DNA from: an uncultured Christensenellaceae bacterium
GTDB taxonomy: Bacteria; Bacillota; Clostridia; Christensenellales; CAG-314
Length of the DNA: 64,000 nt
Reading direction: 5' to 3'
Assembly: GCA_910586625.1 (NCBI GenBank)
Contig: CAJUIZ010000007.1
Coordinates: 1-64,000, forward strand
A model generated the notes under the pieces. The model made no database searches, was not told the origin of the DNA, and saw only the letters and a program-made list of their open reading frames with translations. A program made the translations under genes and the position numbers. Every line of letters begins with the position of its first letter. Positions within the stretch are counted from its first letter, which is position 1. Of this stretch, positions 51,772 to 60,260 are shown piece after piece.

Positions 51772-52601
51772 ACTTCCACCCCCAACGTCCGCGCGTCTAT
51801 GCAATTATCCGTTACGTCAAAGCCGATGCTTTTAAGCTTAGCCGCCAATGCAACCGACCGCGGCGCGTCCAGCCCCACGGCTTCGAGCAGGCGTTCGTCG
51901 GCAAATATTTCCGACGGTTTACCTATTTTTGCAATATGTCCGCCGCTCATTACGACAACTTCGTCGCATCCGTACACTTCTTCCATAAAGTGCGTAATGA
52001 GAATTACGGTCATACCCTGCTTATTCAACTCGCGGGCGACGGACAGTACTTCGCGCCGTCCCTGCGGGTCGAGCATTGCGGTGGATTCGTCGAATACTAT
52101 AACCTTGGGACGAATAGCCAAAGCTCCCGCAATTGCTATACGCTGTTTTTGTCCGCCGGACAGCTTGTGCGGAGAACGCTTGGCGTATTCCGTCATACCT
52201 ACCTGTTCCAACGCCGAATAAACGCGTTCCACAATCTCCGGCTGCGGAACGCCCAAATTTTCAGGTCCGAACGCAACGTCTTCTTCGACGATGCTTGCGA
52301 CCATCTGATTGTCGGGATTTTGAAAAACCATACCGACGTTTTTACGTATTTCGAATATATTCTTTTTCTCCGCAGTGTCAAGTCCGCATACGGTAACCGT
52401 ACCGCTGTTGGGAACAAGCAGCCCGTTAAAAAGCTTCGCCAGCGTAGACTTGCCCGAGCCGTTGTGTCCGACAAGCGCTACGAAAGCGCCTTCGCGTATT
52501 GTAAGGTTTATACCTTCCACGCCCGACGCCTGCGCGGCAATTCCGTCGTCGTCGTACGTTTTGTAGTAGTAGCTTACGTTTTCCAATGTGATGATATCCA
52601 T
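51750..52601 (-). CDS. ecfA1: ECF transporter ATPase A1
   Basis: The protein is 283 aa. Walker A GHNGSGKST, Q-loop VFQNPDNQMV, signature LSGGQKQRIAIAG, Walker B VIVFDESTAMLDP and the switch His in ITHFM. The Glu after the Walker B Asp (DES) is kept. AAGGAC lies 9 nt before ATG. The 22-bp overlap with ecfA2 implies coupled translation of the two subunits. Confidence 0.96.
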   Translation of the reverse strand: MDIITLENVSYYYKTYDDDGIAAQASGVEGINLTIREGAFVALVGHNGSGKSTLAKLFNGLLVPNSGTVTVCGLDTAEKKNIFEIRKNVGMVFQNPDNQMVASIVEEDVAFGPENLGVPQPEIVERVYSALEQVGMTEYAKRSPHKLSGGQKQRIAIAGALAIRPKVIVFDESTAMLDPQGRREVLSVARELNKQGMTVILITHFMEEVYGCDEVVVMSGGHIAKIGKPSEIFADERLLEAVGLDAPRSVALAAKLKSIGFDVTDNCIDARTLGVEVCRNLTK

Positions 52602-52670
52602 AGTTATAGTCCTTACAGGTATATCTCGATAAGTCTTAGTACCTGCATAGCCCGCGGATTGCGCAATACG

Positions 52671-53477
52671 CTACGACTGCTTCGTGTACGTTTGCAGCCA
52701 CTTGGCTACGCGTTGTTCGTCAACGTTATATTCTTCCGAGAAAAAACGTTTTACCGTCTTGTACTTGCGAATAATCTTTTTGTAAGCGGAATCGAAATAT
52801 TTTGCTTCGACGTTGCCCGCCACTCCGAGAATTTTGCGATATTTGTTAAAATGCTTATAGCTCTCGTACTGTTTGACAAACTTCTTGTTACTTTCCACCC
52901 GATAAAAGTTGGACAGCATATAGTCGTTTTTTACCGTCTCGAGATCCGCGCCCAACGCAAGCAGTATAAGCATGCTCGCCACGCCCGTTCGATCCTTGCC
53001 GGCAGTACAATGGAACAAAAACGTTCCGCCTTCGTCCATTACCCTGAACATTTCGGCGTACGCGCGGTTGCGGAACGGAAACTTGCGGTACAAATGCTTG
53101 AAGCGTAATCTAAACGCGCATTTGGACACGCCCGACGGAAGCCAAGTAGGAATCATCTTGACTACCTTGTCCGGCTTTACAACCATACTTTTACGCGTTT
53201 GCGCGGCAGGCACATTGCGATATACCGCCCCGCGGGGAATGTAATCGGGCTTGTACTCCACTTCGTCGTATCCGCGTAAATCGAATATATAATCTATACC
53301 GAGCTTGTCCAACTCCGCCTTGTCGCCGTCCGACAAGCCGAACAGCTCGCCCGAACGGAAGATCATACCGTCTTTTATAACGCGACCGTTTTCAAGAACT
53401 ATTCCGCCCAAATCACGGAAGTTATCTACGGTTATATCGGGATATTTGACCCCGTAATCTTTTTCCTTATAGTACAT
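52671..53477 (-). CDS. Tyrosine-specific protein phosphatase (Y_phosphatase3 type)
   Basis: The protein is 268 aa. It has NFRDLGGIVLENGRVIKDGMIFRSGEL, IFDLRGYDEV and the standard active loop HCTAGKDRTG (about 155-164). Its C-terminal third is Lys/Tyr-rich. It starts 13 bp after the LRR protein gene, so the two are cotranscribed. It keeps the consensus loop that the phosphatase at 19112-19909 departs from. Confidence 0.9.
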   Translation of the reverse strand: MYYKEKDYGVKYPDITVDNFRDLGGIVLENGRVIKDGMIFRSGELFGLSDGDKAELDKLGIDYIFDLRGYDEVEYKPDYIPRGAVYRNVPAAQTRKSMVVKPDKVVKMIPTWLPSGVSKCAFRLRFKHLYRKFPFRNRAYAEMFRVMDEGGTFLFHCTAGKDRTGVASMLILLALGADLETVKNDYMLSNFYRVESNKKFVKQYESYKHFNKYRKILGVAGNVEAKYFDSAYKKIIRKYKTVKRFFSEEYNVDEQRVAKWLQTYTKQS

Positions 53478-53490
53478 TGTAATTATCCCG

Positions 53491-55026
53491 TTATTCGTCT
53501 TTCATCAAATACCGCACAGGGTATGTCGCGTTATCGCTTGCTTCGCAGATTACGTTGCACAAACCGTCGTAATAATCCCTGTCGTACATGTTTACGTCTT
53601 CTTCACCTGCCGAGCACACCATTATTTTGCCGCTTATCCAATCGTCCGTCGTCCCGAGATAGCTGACGTTAATCTTATCTCCCAAAAACGCGCCTACTCC
53701 TATCTTGGTTAAAGACGCCGGCAGACGTATGCTTGTTACGGCGCAGTGGGCGAACGCTTCCTTGCCGATAGTTTTAAGCTTGGAGTGCTCCGCTTCGGAA
53801 AAAGACACGGTTGCAAGCGTTTCGCAGCTGTCGAACGCGCCGTCGCCTATGGAAACAACACTTGTGGGAATTATAACGTTCTTTAACGACGAGCAGCCCA
53901 TAAAGGCGTAATCTTCGATTGCGGTTATTCCGCGTAAACTTGCCACGTGGTCGCCGCTGTCGATACGTTCGAGACCTTTACAGCCTTGAAACGCGCCTTC
54001 GCCTATTACCGTAACCTCTTGCGGTATTACGGAAGATTTACAGCCGATGATAAGCTTGCCGAAGGATATTACGCAATTACCTTCGGAATAATAGTTGATA
54101 TTGCCCTTGGCTACCGTTAACGTATCAATCGATACGCAATTGGAAAACGCGCGCGTGCCGATATTTTTAACCGTAGCTGGGATATTAACGCTTGTTAGCG
54201 TATGACAACCGGAAAACGCATTGATTTCTATGGTTTCCAATGCGCTCGGAAGCGTGAAGTCCGTTAACTTGCGGCACTCGTAAAAAGCCCTTTCGCTGAT
54301 TGTTTTTAACGTGGAAGGAAATTGTATGGCGGCAAGACTGCGGCATCCGTTGAAGGTATGCTTCGGCAGCAGCGTCATATTCTCGGGAAGATTGACTTTG
54401 ACAAGATTTTTGCAGCCGTCGAATACAAATTCGCCGAAAGCGTTTACGCGTCGGGGGAGCTCCGCTTCGGTAAGAGCCGTGCAGCCGTAGAACGCGCGGG
54501 AATCTATCGAAACTATGCTATCGGGAAGAATTACCGCCGTAATATTGCCGTTTTGGGCAAAGGCCTCGCGTCCTATTGCCGTAACGGGCAAGCCTTCGTG
54601 TACGGACGGAACCACGATGACGTTATCGGTAACGCTGCCTATACCCGTTACGGTATACGTACCGCCCGCTTTAAGCTCCATTTGCAGCCCCAAAGTAGCG
54701 GCATAGTTCCACTTTGCGTACAGCGTTATATCTGCAGTCACTCTGTCGCGGTTAAAACGCCACTTGTCCGCAAGCTCCTTTTGCTTGTACCAACCGCCGA
54801 ACACATAACCTAAGCGGGTTGGAGCGGAAGGCTCGGATATACGGCTGTTATGCGCAACGTCTGTAAGACTGTCCACCGCCGTTCCGCCGTTGGAATCAAA
54901 GGTAACCGTATAGGTTGCGTCGCTTTTGTTGCGCGTGCATACTACAACGACTACCGTTACGATAATCGCTGCAACCAAAATCGCCGCCAACGCTATTATC
55001 AATGCTTTGCGATTCAATTTCTTCAT
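53491..55026 (-). CDS. Membrane-anchored InlB/LRR_5 (BspA-like) surface protein
   Basis: The protein is 511 aa. An N-terminal TM anchor (about 8-31) is followed by an InlB-type repeat (about 38-105: TVTFDSNGGTAVD ... GGWYKQKELADKW ... LYAKW) and about ten BspA LRR_5 repeats (AFxGCxxLxxVxLPxxL). It has the same extracellular layout as the HTH fusion at 216-2600 but no HTH. AAGGAG lies 11 nt before ATG. BspA-like proteins often mediate adhesion; the phosphatase partner is unusual. Confidence 0.88.
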   Translation of the reverse strand: MKKLNRKALIIALAAILVAAIIVTVVVVVCTRNKSDATYTVTFDSNGGTAVDSLTDVAHNSRISEPSAPTRLGYVFGGWYKQKELADKWRFNRDRVTADITLYAKWNYAATLGLQMELKAGGTYTVTGIGSVTDNVIVVPSVHEGLPVTAIGREAFAQNGNITAVILPDSIVSIDSRAFYGCTALTEAELPRRVNAFGEFVFDGCKNLVKVNLPENMTLLPKHTFNGCRSLAAIQFPSTLKTISERAFYECRKLTDFTLPSALETIEINAFSGCHTLTSVNIPATVKNIGTRAFSNCVSIDTLTVAKGNINYYSEGNCVISFGKLIIGCKSSVIPQEVTVIGEGAFQGCKGLERIDSGDHVASLRGITAIEDYAFMGCSSLKNVIIPTSVVSIGDGAFDSCETLATVSFSEAEHSKLKTIGKEAFAHCAVTSIRLPASLTKIGVGAFLGDKINVSYLGTTDDWISGKIMVCSAGEEDVNMYDRDYYDGLCNVICEASDNATYPVRYLMKDE

Positions 55027-55064
55027 CGAACAAAGTACTCCTTAAAGAGTCACATAATTATTTA

Positions 55065-55094
55065 ATTATACCCCGAATACAAAAAAATTGTCAA
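55065..55094 (-). promoter_or_regulatory. SigA-type promoter of the LRR/phosphatase operon
   Basis: Minus strand: TTGACA (55089-55094), 18 bp, TATAAT (55065-55070). Confidence 0.85.
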
Positions 55095-55135
55095 CTGATA
55101 TCCGTCAACGGACGATTTTATACCATTGTATACGC

Positions 55136-55166
55136 TTGACAGCCGCCAAGCTACATATGGTATAAT
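55136..55166 (+). promoter_or_regulatory. Promoter of the FNT gene, leaderless geometry
   Basis: TTGACA (55136-55141), 19 bp, TATAAT (55161-55166) with a TG at -15/-14 (TGGTATAAT). Six bases separate the -10 from ATG 55173. Confidence 0.8.
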
Positions 55167-55172
55167 GCGAAT

Positions 55173-55985
55173 ATGTACACAGGATACGAAATTGCAGATA
55201 ATTACAAAAGAACAGCACTTATCAAAACCACAGCCAAATGGTATCGCACACTTATATTAGCGATATTCGCGGGAGCGTTCATAGCTTTTGCGGGAGCGCT
55301 TGCAACAATTGCGGGTACAGCAGGCGACGGAACAAAATCCACTCTTATTAAAGCCGCCGTTTTCCCGGTAGGGTTAATACTTGTAGTATTGACCGGCAGC
55401 GAACTGTTTACAGGCAACTGTTTGCTTATTGCTCCGCTGCTCAGCCGCGACGTAAAACTTGCGTCAACGTTAAAAAACCTAAGTATAGTATACGCGGGAA
55501 ATTTTGTCGGCTCGGTTGTCGTAGCGTTGCTTACAGTCTACTCGGGAACGTTCGACGGCATACCGAACGCGATAGTATCCGCAGCCGCATACAAATGCGG
55601 ACTGGGCTTCGGAACGGCTATGCTTCGCGCAATCCCCTGCAATGTGCTTGTATGCTTTGCAGTGTGGTGTTCGTTCGCAGGGAAATCGACCGCGGGCAAA
55701 ATTATCTCCGTATACCCGCCCATATTCGCCTTTGTAGCGTTGGGAATGGAACACAGTGTGGCGAATATGTATTATCTTACGGCAGGATTGCTATCTTCGG
55801 CGAAATACGGAATAGCTGCGCAAGGCTTGAACGCAGGAAACGCGCTGTTAAATAGCCTGCTGCCCGCTACTCTTGGCAATATTATAGGCGGCACGGTATT
55901 GACTGCCCTACCGCTGTGGCTTGCGTTCTTCCGCAAAAGTACGCCGAACAAAAAGGCGGAGACAACTGCGACAGACGGCAAATAG
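55173..55985 (+). CDS. Formate/nitrite transporter family channel
   Basis: The protein is 270 aa. FNT pentameric channels move formate, nitrite or hydrosulfide. Landmarks are FAGALATIAGT, FPVGLILVVLTGSELFTGNC, the central motif GMEHSVANMY with the conserved His, and LGNIIGG. Six TM helices are visible. No neighbouring pfl, nir or asr gene indicates the substrate. There is no SD and the start is probably leaderless. The rnpB promoter begins 12 bp after the stop, with no terminator between. Confidence 0.93.
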   Translation: MYTGYEIADNYKRTALIKTTAKWYRTLILAIFAGAFIAFAGALATIAGTAGDGTKSTLIKAAVFPVGLILVVLTGSELFTGNCLLIAPLLSRDVKLASTLKNLSIVYAGNFVGSVVVALLTVYSGTFDGIPNAIVSAAAYKCGLGFGTAMLRAIPCNVLVCFAVWCSFAGKSTAGKIISVYPPIFAFVALGMEHSVANMYYLTAGLLSSAKYGIAAQGLNAGNALLNSLLPATLGNIIGGTVLTALPLWLAFFRKSTPNKKAETTATDGK

Positions 55986-55996
55986 ACGCTTTACGG

Positions 55997-56025
55997 TTGA
56001 CTTAAAGCTTGAACAAGAGTATAAT
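55997..56025 (+). promoter_or_regulatory. SigA-type promoter of rnpB
   Basis: TTGACT (55997-56002), 17 bp, TATAAT (56020-56025); start expected near 56032. Confidence 0.9.
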
Positions 56026-56031
56026 TAAGCC

Positions 56032-56364
56032 GTAAGAGACAGCCAGACGGTTGCGTGGGGCAACTCACGAGGAAAGTCCGAGCGCCACAGAGCAAGGACG
56101 CAGGCTAACGGCCTGTTAAGGCGACTTAAAGGAAAGTGCAACAGAAATATACCGCAGCGGGCAACTGCTGTAAGGGTGGAAATGCAGGGTAAGAGCCTAC
56201 AAACGCTTTGGCGACAAAGCGTTCCTGTAAACCCCGTCCGGCGCAAGAAATGAGATTAAACGTTTGCTCGACGTCTCGATATATTCGCTTGAACCTGTCG
56301 GTAACGACCGGTCTAGAAAGATAACCGTCAAATACAGAACTCGGCTTACAGACTGAACTCTTAC
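56032..56364 (+). ncRNA. rnpB: RNase P RNA, bacterial class A-like
   Basis: This is the catalytic RNA of RNase P, which trims the 5' ends of tRNA precursors. The ends pair as P1 (GTAAGAG 56032-56038 with CTCTTAC 56358-56364). The conserved P4-region strands are present: GAGGAAAGTCCGAGC near 56070 and ACAGAACTCGGCTTA near 56336. Other conserved pieces are ACAGAAATATACCGC, GGGTAAGAGCCTAC and the GGTAACGACCGG hairpin. The length of about 333 nt is usual for class A. rnpA is not in the window. Confidence 0.96.
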
Positions 56365-56372
56365 AAAATTAT

Positions 56373-56403
56373 GAGACCTTCGGGGTAATTCCCCGAAGGT
56401 CTC
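56373..56403. terminator. Perfect hairpin after rnpB
   Basis: GAGACCTTCGGGG / CCCCGAAGGTCTC, 13-bp stem and 5-nt loop, 8 nt after rnpB. The T tail is weak on both sides; it probably ends rnpB and the opposing minus-strand operon. Confidence 0.7.
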
Positions 56404-56460
56404 GCTATTATATTAACATATCGATATTGCCGACTTGTACACTTAACGAAATAATATTTT

Positions 56461-56856
56461 TTACCATCTGCTTAATCTGCCAATCTGCTTATCCATACGG
56501 TCTCGATACCTGTTTAACGCGACGTCGTAATCTCTGCGCAGCAAAGAGAATGTCTTTTCTTTGCTTTCGTCGTACGAGTACTGCGTTATACGCTTTTGTA
56601 CTTCCAACTGCCATTTAATACATCCCATACGCCAGCTGCCGCGCAGTATTTGCTTCGCTTGCTTGGACAAAACAAGCTTGTTATTTTTACGAAATATCAG
56701 CTCCCCGTTTAACAAGTTATTTATGGAATTTACCAATTCTTCGTACGATATAATAGCGTGGTCCAACATATCTATCGACGATATCCACCGTTCGACATCA
56801 ATCTTCCCTTCTATTACGCACAATACCAATCCGTCTGTCCCGTTATAATTTGTCAT
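56461..56856 (-). CDS. Unknown 131-aa protein at the end of the hexokinase operon
   Basis: I do not recognise it. It is predicted soluble and mostly helical, with basic patches and a very basic C-terminus (RYRDRMDKQIGRLSRW). The part IISYEELVNSINNLLNGELIFRKNNKLVLSKQAKQIL resembles a winged-helix segment, but weakly. Its ATG overlaps the TGA of a 27-codon ORF (ATGA), which implies translational coupling. No SD of its own is visible. Confidence 0.7.
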   Translation of the reverse strand: MTNYNGTDGLVLCVIEGKIDVERWISSIDMLDHAIISYEELVNSINNLLNGELIFRKNNKLVLSKQAKQILRGSWRMGCIKWQLEVQKRITQYSYDESKEKTFSLLRRDYDVALNRYRDRMDKQIGRLSRW

Positions 56857-56936
56857 AGCTTAAAATCAATCATACTTATTGCCGTCGAAAGTACTTCCGA
56901 CAGTTTATTACGCATTTGCGGCATCGTCATAATCAT
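56853..56936 (-). CDS. 27-codon ORF bridging hexokinase and 131-aa genes
   Basis: ATG 56936 overlaps the hexokinase stop (TAATG) and the TGA at 56853-56855 overlaps the next ATG (ATGA). The peptide begins MIMTMPQMRNKLSEVLSTAI and ends MIDFKL. Exact overlaps at both ends argue for translation. It may be a real small protein or just a coupling device. Confidence 0.5.
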   Translation of the reverse strand: MIMTMPQMRNKLSEVLSTAISMIDFKL

Positions 56937-58186
56937 TAAAGAATCATACTCGCCATAAGAGTGCCGACAAGGTTGAGATCTTCGCCTTGAATAATCTCGT
57001 ATGTCATGCCGTACTCCCGCAAAATCCCGTCAAGATATTTCTCGAATTCGGCGCGGTATCCCGTTAGTTTGTTAAAGGTTGTACCTTCCGCGACTATCGC
57101 CACAGGCAACGACTTATCTTTACAGGAAGCCACCGCGATTGCGGAATTTACGACGGCGCCCATCTTTGCAGAGCGGGAAACAAGCTCACGGCAGATATCC
57201 CGCGCAAACCGTTGGTCGCAGTCGTTATTAAACTTACAAGGAAATACGCCGCCGTCCAAAAATACCGATACGTCTTTCAGTTCGAAGGGCGCAAGCGTAA
57301 CGTCGCCGACAAAACAGCCTTCGTTGCGCGCCGCCGCAAACGCTTCCGCTATTATATCGGCAAGATATTTGCCGCTTGTCGTCTTCTCGAACAGCTGTTT
57401 GTCGGGCACTGCCGTACGGCTGATACACGCCTTGTCGAAATCGCCTTGTACAAAGCCGTCGTAATTGCCGCATTCGGTATTGACGAGCATTTCGCCGACG
57501 GACACCCCCGAAACTTTGCCGATATTCGCGGTGCTTTCTATGTAGCAAACGTTCGTACCGGTGCCGTAAATATATCCCAAATACGCCGAGTATTTTTTGT
57601 CCGAATTAGCCATTCCGCCGAGCAGAGTAGCCACGGTATCATTTAGTATTACAATTCTTCTGTCGGCGTCGGAATAACGCTTGCAGGCGTTAAGCGTTTC
57701 GCGCCCCACCTTGGTGCCCATTACTTCCGGCGCGTTGATTTCCTTGCTGAACATAACCACTTCGCCGTCTACGTCCGCTCCCATATTTACTTGATAGGAA
57801 AAGCAAAAACCCATATCGGTCGCTTCGCCCAAATGAGATTTGAGTCTGTCGGCGATTGCGTCGTAGAACTCCCGCTTGCCGTAATACGTTCCGTCGGACG
57901 CAGGCATTGCGCTTTTGGTAAGATTGCGTATTACCGCCCTGCCTTCGACGTCGAACCAGCCTGTGGCGACGCGGAAATTGGTTCCGCCAGCGTCTATCAA
58001 TATACGCTTAACGTTGGGCTTTATCAGAGAACGGTTTACATTCATAAGATAGGTCGGAATCATCGGCATTCCACCTTTACCGTCAAGCCCCAAACGCATT
58101 TTCGCAATGAAATCGTCTACGCTTACCCGAACGTCGACGTTATCCGCGCTTTGATTATGTTTTATAAGAAATTGTTTCGCATTCAT
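56936..58186 (-). CDS. Hexokinase family sugar kinase (eukaryotic type)
   Basis: The protein is 416 aa. GGMPMIPTYLMNVNRS ... ILIDAGGTNFRVATGWFD corresponds to the eukaryotic-type hexokinase motif (LPTF ... LDLGGTNFR). FCFSYQVNM, LNDTVATLLGG (catalytic Asp) and GTGTNVCYIE also fit. Most bacteria use glk or ROK kinases; this family is rarer, known in Treponema and some Clostridia. The sugar is unknown. GGAAGG lies 8 nt before ATG, inside the end of the exonuclease gene. Confidence 0.85.
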   Translation of the reverse strand: MNAKQFLIKHNQSADNVDVRVSVDDFIAKMRLGLDGKGGMPMIPTYLMNVNRSLIKPNVKRILIDAGGTNFRVATGWFDVEGRAVIRNLTKSAMPASDGTYYGKREFYDAIADRLKSHLGEATDMGFCFSYQVNMGADVDGEVVMFSKEINAPEVMGTKVGRETLNACKRYSDADRRIVILNDTVATLLGGMANSDKKYSAYLGYIYGTGTNVCYIESTANIGKVSGVSVGEMLVNTECGNYDGFVQGDFDKACISRTAVPDKQLFEKTTSGKYLADIIAEAFAAARNEGCFVGDVTLAPFELKDVSVFLDGGVFPCKFNNDCDQRFARDICRELVSRSAKMGAVVNSAIAVASCKDKSLPVAIVAEGTTFNKLTGYRAEFEKYLDGILREYGMTYEIIQGEDLNLVGTLMASMIL

Positions 58187-58187
58187 C

Positions 58188-59129
58188 TTATTTACCTTCC
58201 AAAAATTCCGTCACGTTTATTCGCTTTATAAGACCTTGCTCGGCAAGTTCGTCTACACGGCGTTCGCGCAGCAGGTCCTGTTCCGACTTGTCTTCGCAAT
58301 ATATGTAAAATTTCCCCTTAAACAGCTTTGTCGCGTACCGCCCGCCGTTCTCCACTATCTCTTTTATTACGCGGTATAGTAAATCGGAATCGGACAATTC
58401 CAAAGAACGTGCGAGACAGAAAGATACGTTACGATACTTGTCGGACTTGACTTTTAACGTAGAAGCGTATTTTTTTATTTTGTCCCACGCTATAATGGTA
58501 ACGCGTTTTTTCGATACCTGCCCGTCGAGAGATACCGGACGCGACATTTCGAAATCTTTATTTACGCCCTTGCGCACGCGGTATTTTTCCAACAGCTCTT
58601 CCGCGGTCAAACCGCTGTCTTGCGTCAAATACTTTAGGGTCATCATCGTGGCGTATGCGTCTTCTTCGGAGTTGTGCTGGGCAAATTCCACGCCTATTTC
58701 AGCCGCTATTTTAGAAAGCGCCTTGACTTCCTTTTCACCCTTGTACAATTTGTACAGTAATTGCGAACAAAAAAATTCGAAATCGATACAGGGCAGTTTG
58801 TATCTTACGCACGCCGCATTTAGCATACGCACGTCGGCGTCCACCGCGTGACCGAGAACAGAGTATTCTCGGCTTGTAAGCAACGACTTGATTTTGCCGT
58901 ACACTTGCGAAAAATCGGGAGACGAATCCAACAGCTTTTTGTCCAAGTGAAGATCGATTCCTACGTTTTGCCGCGTGCCGTTGAGATTGTACTTCGTTTT
59001 GGGATTTATCCAGATATTTTCCCTGCTTATAATATTAAACCGTTCGTCCGCGATAACTATACCTATGCTGCATATACTGGATAATTGATATCCGTTAGCT
59101 GCTTCGATGTCGAATGCCAAATATTTCAT
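58188..59129 (-). CDS. DnaQ-like 3'-5' exonuclease with BRCT-like C-terminus
   Basis: The protein is 313 aa. The DEDDh core is AFDIEAANG (D7, E9), GHAVDADVRMLNAA, and HNSEEDAYATMM with the catalytic His and final Asp (residues about 1-170). Residues about 235-313 (NVSFCLARSLELSDSDLLYRVIKEIVENGGRYATKLFKGKFYIYCEDK ... NVTEFLE) look BRCT-like. Such proteins resemble epsilon-type or PolC-associated exonucleases. It leads an operon with the hexokinase (1 bp apart). Confidence 0.85.
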   Translation of the reverse strand: MKYLAFDIEAANGYQLSSICSIGIVIADERFNIISRENIWINPKTKYNLNGTRQNVGIDLHLDKKLLDSSPDFSQVYGKIKSLLTSREYSVLGHAVDADVRMLNAACVRYKLPCIDFEFFCSQLLYKLYKGEKEVKALSKIAAEIGVEFAQHNSEEDAYATMMTLKYLTQDSGLTAEELLEKYRVRKGVNKDFEMSRPVSLDGQVSKKRVTIIAWDKIKKYASTLKVKSDKYRNVSFCLARSLELSDSDLLYRVIKEIVENGGRYATKLFKGKFYIYCEDKSEQDLLRERRVDELAEQGLIKRINVTEFLEGK

Positions 59130-59151
59130 TCAGTAATTTTCTCCATTGATA

Positions 59152-59180
59152 ACTTTACCAAATTAACGCGAAAATAGCAA
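59152..59180 (-). promoter_or_regulatory. Probable promoter of the exonuclease/hexokinase operon
   Basis: Minus strand: TTGCTA (59175-59180), 17 bp, TAAAGT (59152-59157). Confidence 0.6.
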
Positions 59181-59255
59181 CATATTTAACCGCCGTTACG
59201 CAAAATTTACAATTCGGTCTTGCAGAAGCAAACGATTAGAGCAAACGAATTTGAC

Positions 59256-59286
59256 CGAAAAAAGGCGTTATCGCAGGACAACGCCA
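59256..59286 (-). terminator. Terminator of the TSUP pair
   Basis: Minus-strand arms GGCGTT / AACGCC followed by TTTTTTC. Confidence 0.75.
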
Positions 59287-59320
59287 AAATTCGAATATTT
59301 CCGCCAAAGAGTCAATTTAA

Positions 59321-59767
59321 TCAGTCCTTATCGTTTCTGTCCGATACGGCGGCGGGCAACATCGGGCGCACGGGAACGGGAAGATTTTTGTCGCGATGAC
59401 GTTTGACTTCGAAACGAATGGCTATGACCAACTGCCAAATTCCTACCGCTATCAAGAAGGCGGCGAAACAGTAGCGCAAAATCTTATTGTCCGTAATCCC
59501 CGCGGTAAAAGCGCCTCCGACGGCGGAAAGAACGGCGGGGATTATTATCCACCATACGTTATTCGTCTTGACAAGCTTGTTATGCGCGTGGACGGACAAA
59601 GCAATGCAGCACATGGGAATAAAGCTTATAAGGTTTGTCGCCTGTATCGTCTTTTGCTCCATATCGAGAAAAGACAACAACGGCACCAACAGCGTTCCGC
59701 CGCCCATACCCATACCGCCGATTATACCCGCTAAAAATCCGAATAATATAAATAAAAATATTTGCAT
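59321..59767 (-). CDS. Half-length TSUP (TauE/SafE) permease, second gene
   Basis: The protein is 148 aa with four TM helices (GFLAGIIGGMGMGGGTLLVPLLSFL at about 9-33, then LISFIPMCCIALSVH, WWIIIPAVLSAVGGAF, CFAAFLIAVGIWQLVI), then a basic Pro-rich tail. A usual TSUP carrier has two such repeats in one chain. AAGGAG precedes ATG, and the gap to the first half is 9 bp. The two halves probably assemble into one carrier of a sulfur compound or organic anion. Confidence 0.85.
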   Translation of the reverse strand: MQIFLFILFGFLAGIIGGMGMGGGTLLVPLLSFLDMEQKTIQATNLISFIPMCCIALSVHAHNKLVKTNNVWWIIIPAVLSAVGGAFTAGITDNKILRYCFAAFLIAVGIWQLVIAIRFEVKRHRDKNLPVPVRPMLPAAVSDRNDKD

Positions 59768-59776
59768 AACTTCTCC

Positions 59777-60142
59777 TTAAAAAAACATTTTTATTCCGCC
59801 TGCGATAAGAACTACGGCAAAAATTATTTTCAACACGTTGCTTTTCAGTTTGGACAGCGCGACAGCCCCCACTATTCCGCCGACCACAACTCCGAGCGTG
59901 ACCCACAAAGTAGGAATCCAATCCACTGCGCCGCGCGCAAGATATACTACTGCCGAAACGATAGTAAGCGGCAGAATTGTAAGCAAAGCGGTAGCCTGCG
60001 CGTACTTTTGATTAAGCTTTACTACGGCAAGCAGCAACGCTACTACAATTACTCCCCCGCCGCCGCCCAAAAAGCCGTTGACAAACCCCGCCACAGCGGA
60101 AAAGATTACTAAAATCCACTTGTTTTTAGCCGACAATTCCAT
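59777..60142 (-). CDS. Half-length TSUP (TauE/SafE) permease, first gene
   Basis: The protein is 121 aa with four TM helices and the repeat motif GFVNGFLGGGGGVIVVALLL (about 18-37). ATG 60142 is chosen because GGAG lies 7 nt upstream; an in-frame TTG four codons earlier overlaps that SD. It ends naturally (GGIKMFF) before the next gene's SD, so this is a two-gene split and not a frameshift. Confidence 0.85.
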   Translation of the reverse strand: MELSAKNKWILVIFSAVAGFVNGFLGGGGGVIVVALLLAVVKLNQKYAQATALLTILPLTIVSAVVYLARGAVDWIPTLWVTLGVVVGGIVGAVALSKLKSNVLKIIFAVVLIAGGIKMFF

Positions 60143-60179
60143 TTTTTTCTCCAATTTGTACTTTGTTGGTTGTTTTTGA

Positions 60180-60208
60180 TTGATTTTTAACTTAGTTTGT
60201 ATTAAAAT
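60180..60208 (+). promoter_or_regulatory. Probable promoter of the 845-aa surface protein
   Basis: TTGATT (60180-60185), 17 bp, TAAAAT (60203-60208). Confidence 0.6.
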
Positions 60209-60260
60209 GGCTTTATATATGTAAAAGTATGTTTATTTTACAAAGAGGTATCGAACAGTT

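Noticed and set aside
59768..59776. Frameshift between the two TSUP genes
   Set aside because: The first ends naturally, the gap carries an SD, and each half has a complete repeat; a real two-gene arrangement is simpler.
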